Shown here piece after piece: positions 61,456 to 64,000 of a DNA stretch of 64,000 nt (within the stretch, counting starts at the first letter, position 1; the number at the start of each line of letters is the position of its first letter). The notes beneath the pieces were generated by a model. The model ran no database searches and was not told the DNA's origin. It saw only the letters and a list, made by a program, of their open reading frames with translations. The position numbers and the translations under genes are program-made. This DNA is from Methylobacter sp. (GTDB lineage Bacteria; Pseudomonadota; Gammaproteobacteria; Methylococcales; Methylomonadaceae): contig JAUXTH010000050.1 of the NCBI GenBank assembly GCA_030679035.1, positions 18,651-82,650 on the forward strand, written 5' to 3'.

Positions 61456-63714
61456 TTATTCCGGCTGTACTTTTTCTTCGTTCGATTGAGGTGTGCCTAT
61501 AGTACCCTTAAAGTTGACGTTCTTAGCTCCTTCAAAATTAGCATCCTGAATATTAGCTCCTTCAAGATTAGCGCCTTCAAGATCAGCTCCCTGAAGATTA
61601 GCCTCCCTGAGATTGGCATTCTGAAGGTTAGCATTCCGAAGATCAGCTTCGAGAAGATAAGCGTCTCGAAGATTAGCTCCGTCAAGATTAGCATCTTGGA
61701 GATAGGCCCCCTGAAGATTAGCTTCTCGAAAATTAGCCAGCCAAAGACCGGCTCCCCGAAGATTAGTTTCCCGAAGATTTGTATTCCAAAGATTAGTTAA
61801 ATTAAGCTCAGCTTTTTGGAGATCAGTTCCTTGAAAATTAGCGCAAGAAAAATCCGAAAAACTTAGTTGTTGACTGGATAAATCCAAATAAGCCAAACAT
61901 TCAAAAATAAGTTGATCCCCAGAGAAATCTCTTTGCCCTTGTATGCGTTTAAGCCAGTCGCCACAAGCTAAGTCAGTGCCCCAGTCAATTTCCATTACGG
62001 TTTTAGTTTGTTCAGCGCAGGCATAATGAATAGCCAATAAGGCTTCTTCGGCGTTACGCGACTGTTGCAACATCTGCTGAAATGATTTCAGGTTTAATTT
62101 TTCCATCGGCATGCCGTGTTTTACGGCTGATTCAATTAAACGCACAAAATTCTGTTGCCAGATTGTGATAGCGTCCATTTCAGATCTGGCGATTTCATTC
62201 TTTATAAACGTGAACAAATAGTAATCTATGACTGTGGCACCGCACAGTTCTGCCCAATCAGCCAAGGCGCGGCGTTCATCCCAGCCGCGATCAGGGTCAT
62301 TATGATGACTCTTAAACTCCTCATCTATTCTTTTCACCATACGAAGAATGCGCCGAGCGGTCAGGTATTCGCCAAAACTCTTGTGGGTAAACTCGAAGGT
62401 TTTATCGCCGTCCTGCAATTTATCGCTTTGGCGAAAATAAAACGCCGTTAATAAGCGGGTTACGCCTTGTGCCGCGCCTTCCTGAAACGCTTCCAAATAA
62501 CGCGTCAGTTTACTGTTTTCGCAACGCTGGTGAATATAAGCCACGGTTGCGGTGCGTCCATCGCCATGCCAAATAGCCAGCGCAATTTCTTCCAGAATAC
62601 GCAGGAATTGATCTTCGGTTAATTCCCCCATGCCTTTGTGTTGTCGGCCATCATCCCACTGCCGCTTATAAACGGCTTTTAATAAATCGGCATAAATTTC
62701 ATTTAAGGTGGTTTGCTGGGTGAAATCCAATCGTTTGCCCTCAAAACTTAAGGCCACCAAATAATTCAGCAAGGGTTCCTTGGTGATCGGGTTCAAGCTA
62801 TCGAGTTGCAGTTCTTCCGGCATGGCTCGATAGGCTTTGCCGCTGGCGCTGGCGTAATTTTGCCACCAATCATTGCGTTGATCGCGGCTTAAGCGTTGTT
62901 CCGGGTCTTGGTAATGTCCTCTTTCATGTTCTGTGACAAAGTACGGCAGGACATGCAGGATTTGTTCGGATTTTCGAAAGCGTTGGCTGCTGGCTTGAAT
63001 CGCTAAATCCCGTCCCGTGAACAAGGCTTGCCTGTGTAAGCCCTGGGCATTAAATTGGTTTATTTTTGCAAGCACTTCATCAACAAAGTTTAAAGCCACT
63101 TCTGCCGCCGCTCTGCCCTGCATGGACAATTCATCCAGGCCGTCAAAAATTAACAACAGGCGGTTTTCGCCGTGGCTTGCATCCAACGGTGTACCACTTA
63201 AATAACGGTCTTGGGCGACAAATTTGTTAACTGCTTCGATTAAATCGGCAGACGGGTCAAAATGGTGCAACGGAATAAATAGCACCGGAACATCAGTATG
63301 TTCTGCAATATGCGCGGCAAACATTTTGCTGAACGAGGATTTGCCCGACCCTGGGCCGCCGCTGATTACTCGGATCGCATCATCTTTGTTAAAGGTGTTT
63401 ACCCATTCAGTCAGATGCCCGGTTAATTCCACGACTATGGGTTTTTGCTTATTTTCACGCTCAGAGGTGAGCCGTTCCAGCCTGTCATCGGCTACTGTTT
63501 TGATTTTGTAATAAGCGCGTAAGGGTACATAAACTTGTTTGAGTCCGAACACCTCGTCAAACATGCGCTCGTTGATTTGTTCCTGCAACCATGCGTAGTA
63601 TTGCTGCCAGCTTTTCCGGGTTAGTGTGGCTTGGGTGAACGGTGTATCAATCGCGTCTTTAATGCAGGCGTAATCGCTGGCTCTTGCTATCCATTGTTGA
63701 TGTAGAGACAGCAC
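61456..63714 (-). CDS. NACHT-domain STAND ATPase with pentapeptide repeats
   Basis: A 752-residue protein. Residues 1-110 are helical and unassigned. A NACHT NTPase follows, with Walker A GGPGSGKSS (119-127) and Walker B LLLIFDGLDEL (187-197). A helical region of about 400 residues leads to a C-terminal pentapeptide-repeat beta-helix (about 608-745, units such as ANLQG/ADLEG). STAND ATPases with repeat sensors are known in bacterial antiphage defence, where the repeats sense and the N-terminus acts. The effector here is unclear. It lies 43 bp from an IS110 transposase fragment. Confidence 0.88.
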   Translation of the reverse strand: MLSLHQQWIARASDYACIKDAIDTPFTQATLTRKSWQQYYAWLQEQINERMFDEVFGLKQVYVPLRAYYKIKTVADDRLERLTSERENKQKPIVVELTGHLTEWVNTFNKDDAIRVISGGPGSGKSSFSKMFAAHIAEHTDVPVLFIPLHHFDPSADLIEAVNKFVAQDRYLSGTPLDASHGENRLLLIFDGLDELSMQGRAAAEVALNFVDEVLAKINQFNAQGLHRQALFTGRDLAIQASSQRFRKSEQILHVLPYFVTEHERGHYQDPEQRLSRDQRNDWWQNYASASGKAYRAMPEELQLDSLNPITKEPLLNYLVALSFEGKRLDFTQQTTLNEIYADLLKAVYKRQWDDGRQHKGMGELTEDQFLRILEEIALAIWHGDGRTATVAYIHQRCENSKLTRYLEAFQEGAAQGVTRLLTAFYFRQSDKLQDGDKTFEFTHKSFGEYLTARRILRMVKRIDEEFKSHHNDPDRGWDERRALADWAELCGATVIDYYLFTFIKNEIARSEMDAITIWQQNFVRLIESAVKHGMPMEKLNLKSFQQMLQQSRNAEEALLAIHYACAEQTKTVMEIDWGTDLACGDWLKRIQGQRDFSGDQLIFECLAYLDLSSQQLSFSDFSCANFQGTDLQKAELNLTNLWNTNLRETNLRGAGLWLANFREANLQGAYLQDANLDGANLRDAYLLEADLRNANLQNANLREANLQGADLEGANLEGANIQDANFEGAKNVNFKGTIGTPQSNEEKVQPE

Positions 63715-63757
63715 AAGATACTCTGTTCAAAGTCAAACCTATTTCATTGATTTTTAG

Positions 63758-64000
63758 CTATCCGACAGATGCCGGAATTGCATAAAAACGGGTGTTATCG
63801 AAAAGCACATCATGCTTCAACATCCCGTGGATAGCATGGAGTAATTTGCGCATGACAGCGCAGACTGCTTGTAACTTTTTTTTGCCATTATCCACCACAA
63901 GATGCTGGAAATACGCCCTGACGTGAGGGTCATGGCGTTTGGCACTCAAGGCAGGCATATAAAGGGCTGAACGAATATGACGGTTGCCCGCTTTGGACAT
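63758..64000 (-). mobile_element. IS110-family transposase, C-terminal part (cut by window edge)
   Basis: Translated on the minus strand it reads SKAGNRHIRSALYMPALSA, then KRHDPHVRAYFQHL and KKKLQAVCAVMRKLLHAI. This is the conserved C-terminal region (Transposase_20) of IS110-type DEDD transposases. The frame continues past position 64000, so only the last 80 codons are seen. IS110 elements lack terminal inverted repeats, so the element boundary cannot be set from this side. Confidence 0.9.

Noticed and set aside
61429..61800. Plus-strand open frame with repeating ISK/FKIS-like units
   Set aside because: It is the antisense of the pentapeptide-repeat part of the NACHT protein; the repetition follows from the coding repeats on the other strand.

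Overview
This 64 kb window is a stretch of chromosome from a gammaproteobacterium. Three gene neighbourhoods typical of that class support this: ftsY-ftsE-ftsX-rpoH, a divergent bamE/fur pair, and a bioB-F-H-C-D biotin operon. The many palindromic intergenic repeats and the aa3-type oxidase cluster would fit a methylotroph of the Methylococcales type. No methane or methanol oxidation gene lies in the window, so that assignment is only a guess. I found no rRNA, tRNA or CRISPR array.

Layout. 1-2.8 kb: the 3' part of a type I restriction gene (hsdR) and a coupled SprT/YgjP-like metalloprotease. 2.9-8.2 kb: comF, divergent from bioB-bioF-bioH-bioC-bioD, with a BirA-type operator between them. 8.3-12 kb: a membrane diguanylate cyclase, an unknown large lipoprotein and a bacteriohemerythrin. 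12.2-20.5 kb: the cytochrome c oxidase cluster (coxB, coxA, a 32-residue membrane protein, ctaG, coxC, a DUF2909 protein, SURF1, a SCO-like protein), ending in an in-frame fusion of heme A synthase (CtaA) to the SRP receptor FtsY. 20.7-23.3 kb: ftsE, ftsX and rpoH, the last behind a CIRCE element. 23.5-35.8 kb: mostly housekeeping and metabolic genes (methyltransferase, diguanylate cyclase, fructosamine kinase, YgjP, AguB, MTA deaminase/MtnA, CysZ, TusDC, EttA). 35.9-41 kb: a toxin-antitoxin pair, an unknown secreted cysteine-peptidase-like protein, and three genes resembling an arsenosugar/lipid-type set. 41.1-49.7 kb: ispG, a phosphoesterase, bamE/fur, a Lol transporter and comEC. 50-53.2 kb: two small orphan proteins and a two-component system. 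53.3-61.4 kb: a SUF iron-sulfur operon with its Rrf2 regulator, interrupted by a bestrophin gene, then rsmJ and a Rieske ferredoxin. 61.4-64 kb: a NACHT-ATPase/pentapeptide-repeat protein of the kind seen in phage defence, next to an IS110-type transposase fragment.

Two observations stand out. The first is the CtaA-FtsY fusion, which would attach the SRP receptor permanently to a polytopic membrane enzyme. The second is a set of hairpin-forming repeats sitting inside coding genes without breaking the frame. A 54 bp (18-codon) family occurs four times (comEC, sufD and twice in rsmJ), in both orientations and three reading phases, with compensatory changes in its stem. Three other palindromes interrupt comF, bioH and bioC. 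This resembles the protein-embedded palindromic elements of Rickettsia.

Intergenic DNA is also rich in inverted-repeat elements of at least five families. Several sit inside operons, for example between bioB and bioF.
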